Positions 28,201 to 37,400 of a stretch of DNA of 64,000 nucleotides are shown piece by piece. This DNA is from Coriobacteriia bacterium (GTDB lineage Bacteria > Actinomycetota > Coriobacteriia > Coriobacteriales > UBA8131). The notes below the pieces were generated by a model. That model saw only the letters and a program-made list of their open reading frames with translations. It was not told the DNA's origin and ran no database searches. The stretch spans positions 44,107 to 108,106 of the forward strand of contig WQXH01000002.1 in assembly GCA_009784945.1 (NCBI GenBank), given 5' to 3'. Made by a program: the position numbers and the translations under genes. How positions within the stretch are numbered: position 1 is the stretch's first letter; each line of letters opens with the position of its first letter.

Positions 28201-28495
28201 CTGTATGGCCTTTGACGTAGGCAGTGTGGACGCCATAGTGGCAGAACTAGAGTCTTATACATATGAGGACAACGGCAAAGAGCTTGTTGGTTGGCTTCGC
28301 CAGCAGATTGATGAGATGAATTATGAAATACTCGCCAAAGGCGACTGGCTGTCTGCCAATGATGAGTTGCCCTTGCTTTCTACACTTGAGCATGGTCTGA
28401 CGAACGCAAAATCTATTGAGCACACATACGCACAGAGAGGGAGAGGAGCGCACAATGCAAAAGAAACACAAACAGATCATCATGTTGGTAGATGA
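25289..28495 (+). CDS. hybrid sensor histidine kinase (Cache-like sensor, HisKA, HATPase, REC, HPt)
   Basis: 1068 residues. TM1 (about 5-25), an extracytoplasmic double-Cache-like sensor (about 30-265) and TM2 (about 270-295) lead to HisKA with H343 in SHEMRTPLNAVIG. HATPase follows (NLLSNAFKYT, DTGIGI, GTGLGLSI), then a receiver with D651 in MDHMMPGMDG, a charged linker (about 775-815) with short EQPGDEQL-type repeats, and an HPt domain with H890 in VVHGIKG. About 100 further residues end the protein. Signal flow H343-D651-H890 to the next regulator is expected. The downstream HD-GYP gene starts 41 nt inside this frame. Confidence 0.92.
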   Translation: MRMKATIIIILIAFAVTAANLGTSLVLTRQSLTETMGKDISLALDIANDLVSTKISLYKSNAHTIAERLHHASTPVQMESIMHEQLAEFPDFIALAVFDTQGMVAEYGNSPSVTHWLENSVYMQNAFKGLTVISTTRINEATGELIMHICSPMGSDHVLSVTFPGMIFTELLEDYKLWNTGNIFIIDEEGTVIAHANHEYVTLRVNFIDTLMASGTESDNANLLTLLGETRGLGTYAYGGVTYQCAHARVLASELGWRIALAVPLEESPVAQVQDRLFLLAVLFFMLSVIVALFISGFLARPYKRITEQNHRLEELNEITRSQADKIQEANQAKSNFLASMSHEMRTPLNAVIGLSELVMHDGEAAEETEDRLSKIHSSGMTLLGIVNDILDISKIESGKFELHPVEYDTPSLINDIVTLNVIRIREKPIVFSLKVDEELPRYLFGDDLRVKQVFNNLLSNAFKYTHAGTVEWSMGFEQCDSEIVLASSIKDTGIGIKDEDIPKLYKDYSQVDAQVNRLSEGTGLGLSITKRLVTMMGGTIEVASVYGEGSTFTVRLHQKLLSDEPIGKEVADNLMGNRYAASKRGQRAGFVRIDLSYARVLVVDDMPTNLDVAKGMMAPYGIQTDFASNGLQAVEMMRAGTPRYDAVFMDHMMPGMDGVEALRVIREEIGGTYAQTIPVIALTANAIAGTEKMFLSRGFDAFISKPIDILQLDSVLRQWVRNKNFEQRYAEASDTCHKNVEQGDEVLPVHRLDSYAPLGKGQLCNGECTVPKPPKEQPGDEQLDDEQPGDVQLVDEQLDERPRKTQLGNWQQRRAPSSEMDGEGLTALPLGGITIDGIDIAYGLERFAGGEEAYVQLLRSYLSNTRSLLDEIARLLDMEDLEGYAIVVHGIKGASYGMGARCIGKKAEQLERWAHEGHAKRVFAENPGFATSLRSLCDAIDQALLCYRQTRVKPCKAAPDPLLLENLWNACMAFDVGSVDAIVAELESYTYEDNGKELVGWLRQQIDEMNYEILAKGDWLSANDELPLLSTLEHGLTNAKSIEHTYAQRGRGAHNAKETQTDHHVGR

Positions 28496-29582
28496 TAATA
28501 AAACAAACTTGGCAATGGGCAAGAACATTTTAGGCGAGCACTACAACGTCTACCCATTGCCCTCAGCAGCCAAACTATTTGAGTTTTTGGGGCATGTCTC
28601 GCCAGATTTGATTTTGTTGGACATCGACATGCCTGGTATGAATGGCTATGAAGCCTTGACGTTGCTCAAAGCAGATCAAAAATACGCTGACATTCCTGTT
28701 ATCTTCGTTACCGCCAAATCATCAGAGTCTGATGAGTACGAGGGATTGGCACTAGGAGCCATTGATTATATAACCAAGCCCTTCTCCCCTGCTTTGCTGC
28801 TCAGGCGCATCGAAAACCACCTTCTGGTACGCAGGCAAAAAATGAAGCTGGAGGAGTACAACAATAATCTACTGCTTATGGTCAAAGACAAGACCCAGCA
28901 GGTGTATGAACTCCTCAGCGCGATAATGCACAGCATGGCCGACCTCGTAGAGTTTAGGGATCAGTCCACCGGGCAACATATCTGTCGCACCCAAGAGTAT
29001 CTACGGACGCTGGTTGAGCAGCTAATAAAGGATGGTGTATATCAAGACGAGCTGTCCTTGTGGGACATGGATCTGATGTTGCTTTCATCTCCGTTGCATG
29101 ATGTGGGAAAGATAGCTATCAGCGACACCATTCTCAATAAACCCGGCAAGCTCAGTGATTGCGAGTACGACGTCATGAAAACGCATGCGCAGAAGGGTGT
29201 GGAGATACTTGAGCGCATGGAAAGCTCTGCTCAATACATTGACTTTTTGGAGCAGGCCAAGCTCTTTGCAGGAGCGCATCATGAAAAGTGGGACGGAAGT
29301 GGTTACCCTTTTGGCCTGAGTGGGCTCAAGATACCCCTTGAAGGTCGCATCATGGCCATTGCTGATGTGTATGATGCCCTGGTTTCTGTTCGCCCCTACA
29401 AAAAGGCCATGAGCGCTGAGAGCTCGGCGCAAGTTATCCTGGATGGTGCAGGTGCACACTTTGACCCCTTACTCGTCAAAGCATTTAGAGCTGTCAAAGA
29501 CGAATTTGCCGCTATCACCCTCAAATATGCGGACGCTCATACAGAAGACAGTCGCACCGGTTTCGTTTGTCAGGTTGCGTAA
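28455..29582 (+). CDS. response regulator with HD-GYP phosphodiesterase domain
   Basis: 375 residues. The receiver domain has DD near 13-14, D56 in LLDIDMPGMNG, a Thr/Lys pair VTAK...ITKPF, then a coiled helix and an HD-GYP domain. The domain has HDVGK, HH in AGAHHEKWDGSGYP and the GYP-type IADVYDALVSVRPYK. Such domains hydrolyse c-di-GMP. The ATG at 28455 has GGGAGAGGAG 6 nt upstream; the TTG at 28416 is less likely. It overlaps the hybrid kinase by 41 nt, so the two are probably a cognate pair. No other c-di-GMP gene was recognised here. Confidence 0.92.
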   Translation: MQKKHKQIIMLVDDNKTNLAMGKNILGEHYNVYPLPSAAKLFEFLGHVSPDLILLDIDMPGMNGYEALTLLKADQKYADIPVIFVTAKSSESDEYEGLALGAIDYITKPFSPALLLRRIENHLLVRRQKMKLEEYNNNLLLMVKDKTQQVYELLSAIMHSMADLVEFRDQSTGQHICRTQEYLRTLVEQLIKDGVYQDELSLWDMDLMLLSSPLHDVGKIAISDTILNKPGKLSDCEYDVMKTHAQKGVEILERMESSAQYIDFLEQAKLFAGAHHEKWDGSGYPFGLSGLKIPLEGRIMAIADVYDALVSVRPYKKAMSAESSAQVILDGAGAHFDPLLVKAFRAVKDEFAAITLKYADAHTEDSRTGFVCQVA

Positions 29583-29727
29583 TTTGCGTGAGGAAACGCA
29601 ACAAAAGGTGTAAAGTACGCCGCGGAAATGCACTCAAAGATGTGATTATCGCGATAAAGAGCGATGGAGAGCTGCTTGGATTGCATTTGTCAGGTTGCGC
29701 AAATCGCAACAAAGCAGTAAAGTGTCC
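29566..29727. repeat. duplicated hairpin motif upstream of tRNA-fMet
   Basis: TTTGTCAGGTTGCG occurs at 29566-29579 and again at 29686-29699, exactly 120 bp apart. Each is followed by a self-complementary CGCAAC and then CAAA and GTAAAGT. The first copy overlaps the end of the HD-GYP gene. The second ends near the tRNA gene and might serve as a terminator or processing site; function unknown. Confidence 0.6.
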
Positions 29728-29739
29728 TTTCCACTTTAT

Positions 29740-29817
<78 letters not shown>

Positions 29818-29825
29818 CTAAACCG

Positions 29826-29869
29826 CAGGTCAGAGGCATATTTTGAGGCTTCTGACCTGTTTCATTTTA
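29826..29869 (+). terminator. terminator after tRNA-fMet
   Basis: Stem CAGGTCAGAGGC (29826-29837) with GCTTCTGACCTG (29848-29859), one G-T pair, followed by TTTCATTTT. Related hairpins follow the other two att copies, so each element brings a terminator at its end. Confidence 0.75.
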
Positions 29870-29887
29870 GCCCACTTTTTGCCCAGG

Positions 29888-29906
29888 TGAGCAATAAGTG
29901 GGCAAT
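29888..29906 (+). promoter_or_regulatory. probable integrase arm-type sites, left end of element A
   Basis: TGAGCAAT (29888) and TGGGCAAT (29899) are spaced 11 bp apart, one helical turn. The same octamer recurs at the left end of element B and beside the integrase start, which fits arm-type binding sites of a tyrosine recombinase. Confidence 0.55.
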
Positions 29907-29969
29907 CATTCAGGCAATCCAGAGAGATTCGATCGCTCGACTTCTCAAATCTTGGCAGAACTCAGCTTA

Positions 29970-30281
29970 TTAAGCTTGATAAATCACTTGGCCTGTCTTA
30001 AAAACATTTGCAACAAAACCACTCTTGTCATCTTGGCTATCCAGCAAAATCGGCTCTATGTTGTAGCTGATTCCACGACGCATACGCCAGAGCGAAGACG
30101 ACGTCTCTAGCCAGTCACCCTGGAAGCCATCAAAGATTACCGCAACATCAATGTCGCTATCCTCGCCAGCATTACCCTTTGCATGAGAGCCATAAAGCAC
30201 AATTGCTGCTGGTGATAGCGCTCTGGTCACCACCTCGGTATAGCGCTTGACCGTGCTATCTACTGTTCCTTTATCCAACAT
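29970..30281 (-). CDS. nucleotidyltransferase (MNT) of a HEPN/MNT pair
   Basis: 103-residue minimal nucleotidyltransferase. The GS-x10-D-x-D signature is intact: GSHAKG at 31-36 and D43/D45 in DSDIDVAV. In characterised HEPN/MNT (type VII) toxin-antitoxin systems this partner adds AMP to the HEPN toxin and silences it. ATG with GAGGAG 6 nt upstream. It overlaps the HEPN gene by 22 nt and is the last gene of a four-gene operon in element A. Confidence 0.88.
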   Translation of the reverse strand: MLDKGTVDSTVKRYTEVVTRALSPAAIVLYGSHAKGNAGEDSDIDVAVIFDGFQGDWLETSSSLWRMRRGISYNIEPILLDSQDDKSGFVANVFKTGQVIYQA

Positions 30282-30649
30282 AGCAACTCCTCAGTGCTGT
30301 CGAGCAGGACTTGGCATTTCTCTTGTGTGAGCGTCTTGTATATCTGATCCTTATAAGCTGGATACCGCGCTTGGATATTCAGTGGGTTTAGCTCTTCGAT
30401 AAAGTCCTGCTGCTCTTCACTCATTGTGTCAATTATACCAGCTCGCACAGCCAGCCTAGATAAATCGTGAACTTTTGGCGGCATCTCGCCCTCTTCACAG
30501 CTGCGAGCAATAACAGCCTTCAATGCCTTCTCAATTGTCTGGTGGCACATAAAGCCAACATAAAGATACCGCTTTGAATTCAGCATGGCCTTAGCAGTTT
30601 CAATATCATAGTCAGCTAGCTCAAACCAATATTCTGAATGGTCACTCAT
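30260..30649 (-). CDS. HEPN domain protein, partner of MNT
   Basis: 129 residues matching the small HEPN family: an N-terminal WFELADYDIETAKAML helix, CHQTIEKALKAVI and the PKVHDLSRLA region, then NPLNIQARYPAY. In this family the partner is usually a toxin RNase. I do not see a clean RX4-6H active site, so the chain may be a non-catalytic or adaptor version. It begins 39 nt after the KAP NTPase gene and overlaps the MNT gene. Confidence 0.85.
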   Translation of the reverse strand: MSDHSEYWFELADYDIETAKAMLNSKRYLYVGFMCHQTIEKALKAVIARSCEEGEMPPKVHDLSRLAVRAGIIDTMSEEQQDFIEELNPLNIQARYPAYKDQIYKTLTQEKCQVLLDSTEELLCWIKEQ

Positions 30650-30688
30650 AGGCTCTCTTTTCTGTTGTCACTATCGAAATACCAGCTT

Positions 30689-33600
30689 TCACTGCATGTC
30701 CTTTTTGCTATGCCTTATGATTGTGTACTTTTCTCCCTGCTCATCAAGAACATACCCTTTAATAAGTCCCCGCAGTCTAAATATTTCAAGTATGGTCTCG
30801 TTTGTGGTAGTTGCGTCAAACTTAGGTCGACTCCGAGCGTTATAGAGCTGTAAATAATTTTCTAATCCTGAGCTAGGCAGCCAGCATTTAATTTCTTCAT
30901 CATTAGCTGCGGGAGCAAGTGCGATCAAAAGCTTTTTTTTACTAGCAGCTGAGATCCGATGGCTGCCAAAGAGCAAGGCGACAAATCGTTTTTCAATAAT
31001 ACTCGATTGAGATATAACACTATCTATATTGTTTATGGCTAACTCAAGAATCGCCTCCTGGGTCTTCTCTGCGTAGCGTGTTGCGTGCCTAAGCAAAAAA
31101 TCAAAATCAGCAGAATCGTAGTTGTTATGAATAATATAAGCAGAAATCTCATCTGGAAGCTCCATAGCAGCAATGGGTATTGGGTCACCATCGAGCTTTA
31201 AGATTTCTATTTTTTCTGAAATGGTGATATCTGTATTCAATATCTTCATAGCCTCTTCATGTGAATACATGATTGTATCAGCCATCAAGCTGATGTATTC
31301 TTGTATATGCGCCTTTATGTAGTCAATAGCATAACCCTCGTAATGCTCGCGAATAAACTCGAGGGTTTCGCCTGTCATTTCAAGCTTGCCTGTTAAATCA
31401 AGTATTGAGAGTTTTTGCTGTGAGAGGCCTGCTACTTCTAGCGGTGAGAGTATGTAGTCAAATTGCTTAATGTATGCGCGATAAAGATTATCGTCAAGTT
31501 CTTTTGCAGTAACGAGCGCGTCAAAGAATTCTTTTTCTAAGATAGCATTGGAGAAATCTGAATTGCAAAACTCAACACCAAAACCTTTGGTATTTAAAAA
31601 GTCGATCAGTGCATCATCAAGCTCTGCGTTGCAAGCCGAGAAAAAGTATGAGACAATGTTTTGAGAGGTGGGCCTGACTGTTTTATGATTCTTCAGCAGC
31701 AATTGCCATAGATCCTCATTCTTAACATCTTGCAGGACAGGCACTTCTGTCTCAAGCTGTGAGATGTATCTGGCCATGTTCTCTTCATTAGCATCATTTT
31801 TATTGAGCAACGCAACAACACTAGGCGCAGCATCAATCATAGCCCCGCTAAAATCTTCAAAAATGGCATTAAAGAAATCATTAATATTTGAGTTCACATA
31901 GGCTGCTACCGAAGAATCAGCTTCTGTCATTAGTATTGTATAGGGCATCAAGCGAAAAGAGTCGAGATCGGGGCTACTATAAAACCTGCTAACCATTGCA
32001 CGCAAATTATGATAGTTAATCTCATAAGAATTGTTGTTATAAATTTTCTCTAGCAACAATGGGTTTGAATTATCGATTTTTATTGCTTTGAAGCACACAC
32101 CAAATTTCTTTATCCCTTGAGCGAGCAAGTCTTCAGGGTAAGAATTGTCTGTTGTCAGAAAGTTCGTGTCATTCGAAATTATTTGCACCAGAATCTCTTT
32201 TGATTTGTCATTCAAATAATCGAGTGTTAAGTGATCTCTGCCTTGAGCAGCTAGCAATGTGCGTGCGAACCTATCAACAAATCTAGCGCCCCTTTCACCG
32301 AATGGGAATGCGTCTCCATCTGCTAGATCATAGCAATCCGCAATAAAACTCTTCCATTCCAGCCCGAAAGCTTCAACAAGATTTGCTATGCAATTTGTAG
32401 TATTTCCATATCCAATAACAAACTCGAAGTGCTTAGAGCCCGAGAGCTGCTGTATGAACGTTCTCGTTTTTGTGACAAATATCTCAGTTGAAAGAAAATC
32501 AGCGAGCAGAAAGTCGAAAAGCTTATAGTTGAGAGTTTCCTCCTCCTCAAAAGCTAATGTAGACAGTCTTGATGCGACCATAGAGGGACGATCTAAGGGA
32601 TAAACGTGCTGTTTTGCCCTTTTGTCAGCAACACTCCGTAGAAATATCATATCTCTTCTTGAAATTGAATTCTCATAGAAATATGTCATGTAGTCTGCGT
32701 AAGTTTCATCAATATAGCCTTCTCGAACAAGATACTTTAGCAATGGAAAGTAGTGGCTGTCTTTGAGAGACTCAAAGCTTTCCTTTTTACCCGTTTCACT
32801 TTGGTAATTGCATTCAAAGAGTGTGTTAACGCTATCTCTCGTGATGATGTCTTTAAGCTTACTCTCTTCTAGCCTCATAGCCTCCAGCTTTGCCTCAGAA
32901 ATTTCTGAAGCAAGTAATTGAATGCGCTCTTTTCGATTGGCATCATTATCTGAGCTATAATTAAGACGCCTATCATATTCAGCGAGTAGCGCAGAATTTT
33001 GGCTGCTGCCGCGTTGCTGCTCAATTCTTTTTTTGCAGGTTTCCGGATCCACATAGTTTGTGTTACCAGATAATCTTGTATTGTAAATTATCGCTATTTC
33101 ATCGCTGAACAATGGTTCGTTTTTAATTCTTTCAAGCTCCTCAGTTTTAGAAGCAATTGCAGTCTGTAGCTCCTCTCTTCGGGCTGACACTAATCCTTCT
33201 CTTCCACTGCCATCGATTACCTCACTGATAAAGCCTCTGCCCAATTGCAATTCTGAAAAATCTCGTGGGAATAGATTCTTGTATGCTATCACTGCCAGCA
33301 TCTTATTGGGGTCCTGCTCAGTAGTAGTAAGTCTTGCTCTATAAACTGTAAACTCGTTACAAATATTTTGTAGAATACGCATATCATCTACATAAAGTGA
33401 AAGTCCTTGAAGAAACTCTTGGTCGATATCTGTGCTAAAACTATAGCCAATTTCTTGAAAGCACTGAATGAATTTATTGTACGAGTTTGAGCTGTCGATA
33501 ACTGGCACGACGGGGATAATAAAGTCAAAGAACTTCACTCGATCAGCTGTCTCAAAAATGTCGTCTCTCATCAGGTAGAAGAATCGAAGTCTTCTGTCAC

Positions 33601-34426
33601 CTCGCGAATTATTGACCAAGGTGTTGATTTCACGCAAACGCTCAAAGATCAAGCTCGATTCATATCTATCGATGTCTTCAAACACAATTACGTCAGCCTT
33701 TACCCTTTCGAAAAGATATAGAACCTCATTGAGATACTTGTCAAAAAAAGAACTCTCGTGCTCTTCGAATAATTCGATGCCAACACTACCTATCCCTGCT
33801 TTTTTTACAATATGCCTTTGTTCTTGAAGGCTTAGCAGCTTGTAAATGAAATACCCAGCAATCAGAAAAAAGGCCATCCCCGTAATAAAACGAGAGCCTG
33901 ATACAATGCTATCTAATAGCAAAAAGCTATGTGGTTCTGCATTTATGTTTGCCAATCCGAACCACTCATCAGAAAACAGAGTGTACAGCCCGAGTATTGC
34001 GCCTGCCACGAGAAGAATGGCAGCAAAGAGGTTTCGTTTTTTTGAAACAACTTTTTTTACACGAAAATTCGTGAGTGGTATTCTCTTGGGCGGTATTTGA
34101 TGTATTAATTGATTTAGTATTTTCCCTTCAAGCCTCGCTTCAACATCACCTTGGCTAACCCCCCTCTCACCCTCACCGCCATTGACGCTATAGTGGCTTT
34201 TATTTGACCTGAAATGTGCAAGTGAAATATGCACGAATATTTTGTTTGTGTGTTTCTTTTTGTATGTCTCTAGTATGCTACTTTTCCCCGAACCGTAGGA
34301 TCCAGACAACGCAATGTTTTTTATATTGTCATTCGCAAAAACAAATTCGAAAGCGTCTTCATATACACTAATATCAGCGTCATGTATGGGACTATGTGCG
34401 TAGAATTTCACTTTACCGTTATCCAT
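30689..34426 (-). CDS. KAP/YobI-type P-loop NTPase with membrane insertion
   Basis: 1245 residues. Walker A GSYGSGKSS at 42-50, two transmembrane helices at about 132-150 and 178-200, then Walker B VIVFEDIDRY at about 247-255. Membrane segments between Walker A and B are the hallmark of KAP NTPases; YobI-like proteins have the same plan. A coiled-coil stretch (about 420-560) and a long C-terminal region (600-1245) without recognised domain follow, probably a helical sensor region. The start overlaps the end of the ISP-type gene by 8 nt, so the two are probably made together. Role in the element is inferred to be defence. Confidence 0.8.
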   Translation of the reverse strand: MDNGKVKFYAHSPIHDADISVYEDAFEFVFANDNIKNIALSGSYGSGKSSILETYKKKHTNKIFVHISLAHFRSNKSHYSVNGGEGERGVSQGDVEARLEGKILNQLIHQIPPKRIPLTNFRVKKVVSKKRNLFAAILLVAGAILGLYTLFSDEWFGLANINAEPHSFLLLDSIVSGSRFITGMAFFLIAGYFIYKLLSLQEQRHIVKKAGIGSVGIELFEEHESSFFDKYLNEVLYLFERVKADVIVFEDIDRYESSLIFERLREINTLVNNSRGDRRLRFFYLMRDDIFETADRVKFFDFIIPVVPVIDSSNSYNKFIQCFQEIGYSFSTDIDQEFLQGLSLYVDDMRILQNICNEFTVYRARLTTTEQDPNKMLAVIAYKNLFPRDFSELQLGRGFISEVIDGSGREGLVSARREELQTAIASKTEELERIKNEPLFSDEIAIIYNTRLSGNTNYVDPETCKKRIEQQRGSSQNSALLAEYDRRLNYSSDNDANRKERIQLLASEISEAKLEAMRLEESKLKDIITRDSVNTLFECNYQSETGKKESFESLKDSHYFPLLKYLVREGYIDETYADYMTYFYENSISRRDMIFLRSVADKRAKQHVYPLDRPSMVASRLSTLAFEEEETLNYKLFDFLLADFLSTEIFVTKTRTFIQQLSGSKHFEFVIGYGNTTNCIANLVEAFGLEWKSFIADCYDLADGDAFPFGERGARFVDRFARTLLAAQGRDHLTLDYLNDKSKEILVQIISNDTNFLTTDNSYPEDLLAQGIKKFGVCFKAIKIDNSNPLLLEKIYNNNSYEINYHNLRAMVSRFYSSPDLDSFRLMPYTILMTEADSSVAAYVNSNINDFFNAIFEDFSGAMIDAAPSVVALLNKNDANEENMARYISQLETEVPVLQDVKNEDLWQLLLKNHKTVRPTSQNIVSYFFSACNAELDDALIDFLNTKGFGVEFCNSDFSNAILEKEFFDALVTAKELDDNLYRAYIKQFDYILSPLEVAGLSQQKLSILDLTGKLEMTGETLEFIREHYEGYAIDYIKAHIQEYISLMADTIMYSHEEAMKILNTDITISEKIEILKLDGDPIPIAAMELPDEISAYIIHNNYDSADFDFLLRHATRYAEKTQEAILELAINNIDSVISQSSIIEKRFVALLFGSHRISAASKKKLLIALAPAANDEEIKCWLPSSGLENYLQLYNARSRPKFDATTTNETILEIFRLRGLIKGYVLDEQGEKYTIIRHSKKDMQ

Positions 34427-37400
34427 CCTTGTCCGATCCTTTGAGCTCTTGTTGGATATTAATGGTTTCCGCGAGCGCGCCTGCTACGGTTTCAATGTGG
34501 GTGAAGTTGTTGATGTCAAGTTGTTCGCCTTTGTGGGATTTGAACCATTTTGGAAGAACCTGGTAGCCGCCGATGTAGTAATTCCAAACGTCCTCGGGGA
34601 TGCCGTGGATGCGTTTGTTCTTGTTGAGGTGGAGGACACCGTCTATGTACTTGATTGCACCTATTTCAAGGTCTTCGCTGTCGTTTGGCTCTATAGTCAG
34701 AGTTAATGGTTTCCTGTCTTGAAGCAAGTGTAACCTACGTAGGCGCGAGCCTGCATCTACATATTGCCAGAAGTGTTCTTCGCTCACATAGAAAGCGTCT
34801 GGATTGTCAATTGCTTTTGGGTCGGCAATAACGGGAACACGAGGAAAGTCGCGCTTTAGAAATTCAGCATACTTCTCCCGATAATGTGGATCATAGAGAA
34901 TTCCGTAGATGTAGTCGAAAACTTGTAATGGGTCGGCTTCAAATGAAAGATTATTAACGAGCTGTTTGAAATCGGTCTCATTGAAATTAGCTCGCCAATC
35001 GACCTCTATGCCTTGTGGGCGCAAATAGAGTGGGGCGACGTAGGCAGCACTTTTAGTTGGGTAATCGATAAAATGGCCATCAACAATGCTATTGACCGCT
35101 AAGGCTCCATCCCATGCTCTGTCAAAAACTGTTCCTTTTGGAAAAACTATTCCGATGTTAGGGCTATCTGAGAGTCCAGCACCTTTGTGTTCGAGGAAAT
35201 GCTGCATGACCTGGAAGACGGGATAAGCGATGAGCCCTTTTGTATTGCCTGTATAGAACATCCATCGTTGATCGAAAGGGCGATAGTGTTCTTCAATATA
35301 GACCCCATTCTCTGGGAAGTTCTCTTCTAGATCTTTCTTCGCAAATCCATATTTCCAGTCGCGAGAATCGTTCCCAAGACTGAACTGTGTTCTCGCAGCG
35401 CTCTCCTCCAGTGCTAAAAACGATTTCAACCTGCTCTCAAGTGCTTGTTTCGAGCAGTCGGATACAAATGAGTCCCTCTTCGTCATCATGCCAATGGCGT
35501 TTACGGTAAAAAGACTAGCTAGTGACACACCCTCCTCATATTCTGCTTTTCCGTGTACGCATTGGGGCATGAAAAATAGATTGTTGGTATCAAGTGGAAG
35601 CTTGTTGAACTCTACGGAATTATCTAACAATTGCCGAAGCTTGCCTTTGGACTCACCGATAAGGTCGGAATGAATCACATCTGCCCACAGCTCGTTGTCG
35701 CTGGTCTTAACAGCAATAATAATGCCCACTCCTTGGCGAATATTGAATACATTTTCATCAGGTAAGCCATCTGGGGCAATCTCTTTTTTGTTTGCATTGC
35801 CATGAAGATCAACTACATATATCCTATCAAAGGTTTTGAGAAGGCTTGCTCTCATGCCCGCTAGACTTGGCGAATCATAATAGGCGTGAGGCGAAATAAA
35901 TGCTAATACCCCCTCGCCATTTTTCTTTATCAGCGATTCAGCAAAATGAAAAAACATAATATAGTCATCTTTGAGGATTCCGCTCGTGCGTTTGTTAACG
36001 GTGCCGTCTGCATTGAATTTATATGAGGATGTGTCGTATTTATTGCCGCCGTGTCTGTTGTAGGGTGGATTTCCAATTATCACTTTGATGGGTCTCCGCG
36101 ATTTCCAAGTATCGGCTTTCCGAGCCTCCTCGGTTACTGCTCCAGAAAAGTCCTGCACTGCAAATAGGCTCATCTGATCGGCATCCTCAACCTGGGTGAG
36201 CGGTGGCGCAAGTGTATTGGTCAGAAATATATTACTGGCTGGAATTGAGGCGCTTGGAACGGTTTTATCCAGTGTCTCGTCAATGGTGCGGCGCACCTTT
36301 AAGTGTGCAACCACATAGCTTGTCATCATGATCTCAAAGCCTATAAGGCGGCTCATCAGCCCTTTATTATCAAGGATATAGTCCTTCCAGAACGCTTCTT
36401 TGCCGCCTGTGAAATATGTTTCGTGTATGTATCGAATTATCTCTGCATGAAAAGTGCCCGTTCCTACAGCTGGGTCAAGAATTGATACTCTCGGAACACT
36501 TCGCTTGATTGTGGTTTTTTCCTTCTTGCCCTCGTGATAAGGCGTAGAGCTCAGCTCTAACTCAAAGGTCTCGTTGTTGGACAGGCCACCTTCGATGCCC
36601 AAATCCTCAACTAGCACCTTGTCCACCATACGAACCATCCAGCGCACCACTTGATAGGGTGTATAGTACACACCGAGCGATTTCCTGAGCGCAGGATCAT
36701 AGTGCTGCAAGAACTCCTCATAAAAGTGGATGATGGTGTCTTTCTCATCGTCCAGGTCAAGCAAGGCTTCAATGTTGGCAATGCGGTACAGGTCGCAAAG
36801 GCGATTGATGACTGCCTCTAAGGTTGGATGTTGATTATTTGCGTTGGCAATATGTGAGAAGAAGAGTTTAAGCAGGTCGCTTTCTTGTCTGAGGCTGCCG
36901 ATTGCCTCAAAACGATTGAATGATTCAGAGGCGCCATTGTTGTAGCGGGCAATAAACAACCCGTATACCACAGTCTGTGCATACATATCAGCAAAGCTCA
37001 CCGTGTCAAGGAAGGGTCGAAGTTCCTCTTTTATCTTGCCGTAGAGAGAATATATCTCCACAAATAAAGGCTTGGTTCGTTGCTGCTCATCAATGACTGG
37101 CTGGCCGTTTCCATCGTCCTTTAGTATCCCAGTAATAACGCTACGAATAGTACGGGCATGAATAGCCATGTATTCTGCTAGCCTTGCTGAGCTTTTTATT
37201 TGGGCTGGATCCTTGAGCAGAAAGTCTTCAATTAAGCTGGAAAACAGATCGAGGCTTTCCTTTTTGAGTCTTAAGGTGCCTTCAACATATTCCATAAGAT
37301 GCACTGCTGAGTAGCGTACTGGCTCATCGTTTTCCAGCATCCAAAAACTCCAGGTAAGGTTGTCAGTAAGAATGATGTTGCCATAGCGCTTGGTTTCAAG

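Noticed and set aside
30260..30649. Confirmed HEPN RNase toxin
   Set aside because: No clear RX4-6H catalytic motif, so RNase activity is not claimed.
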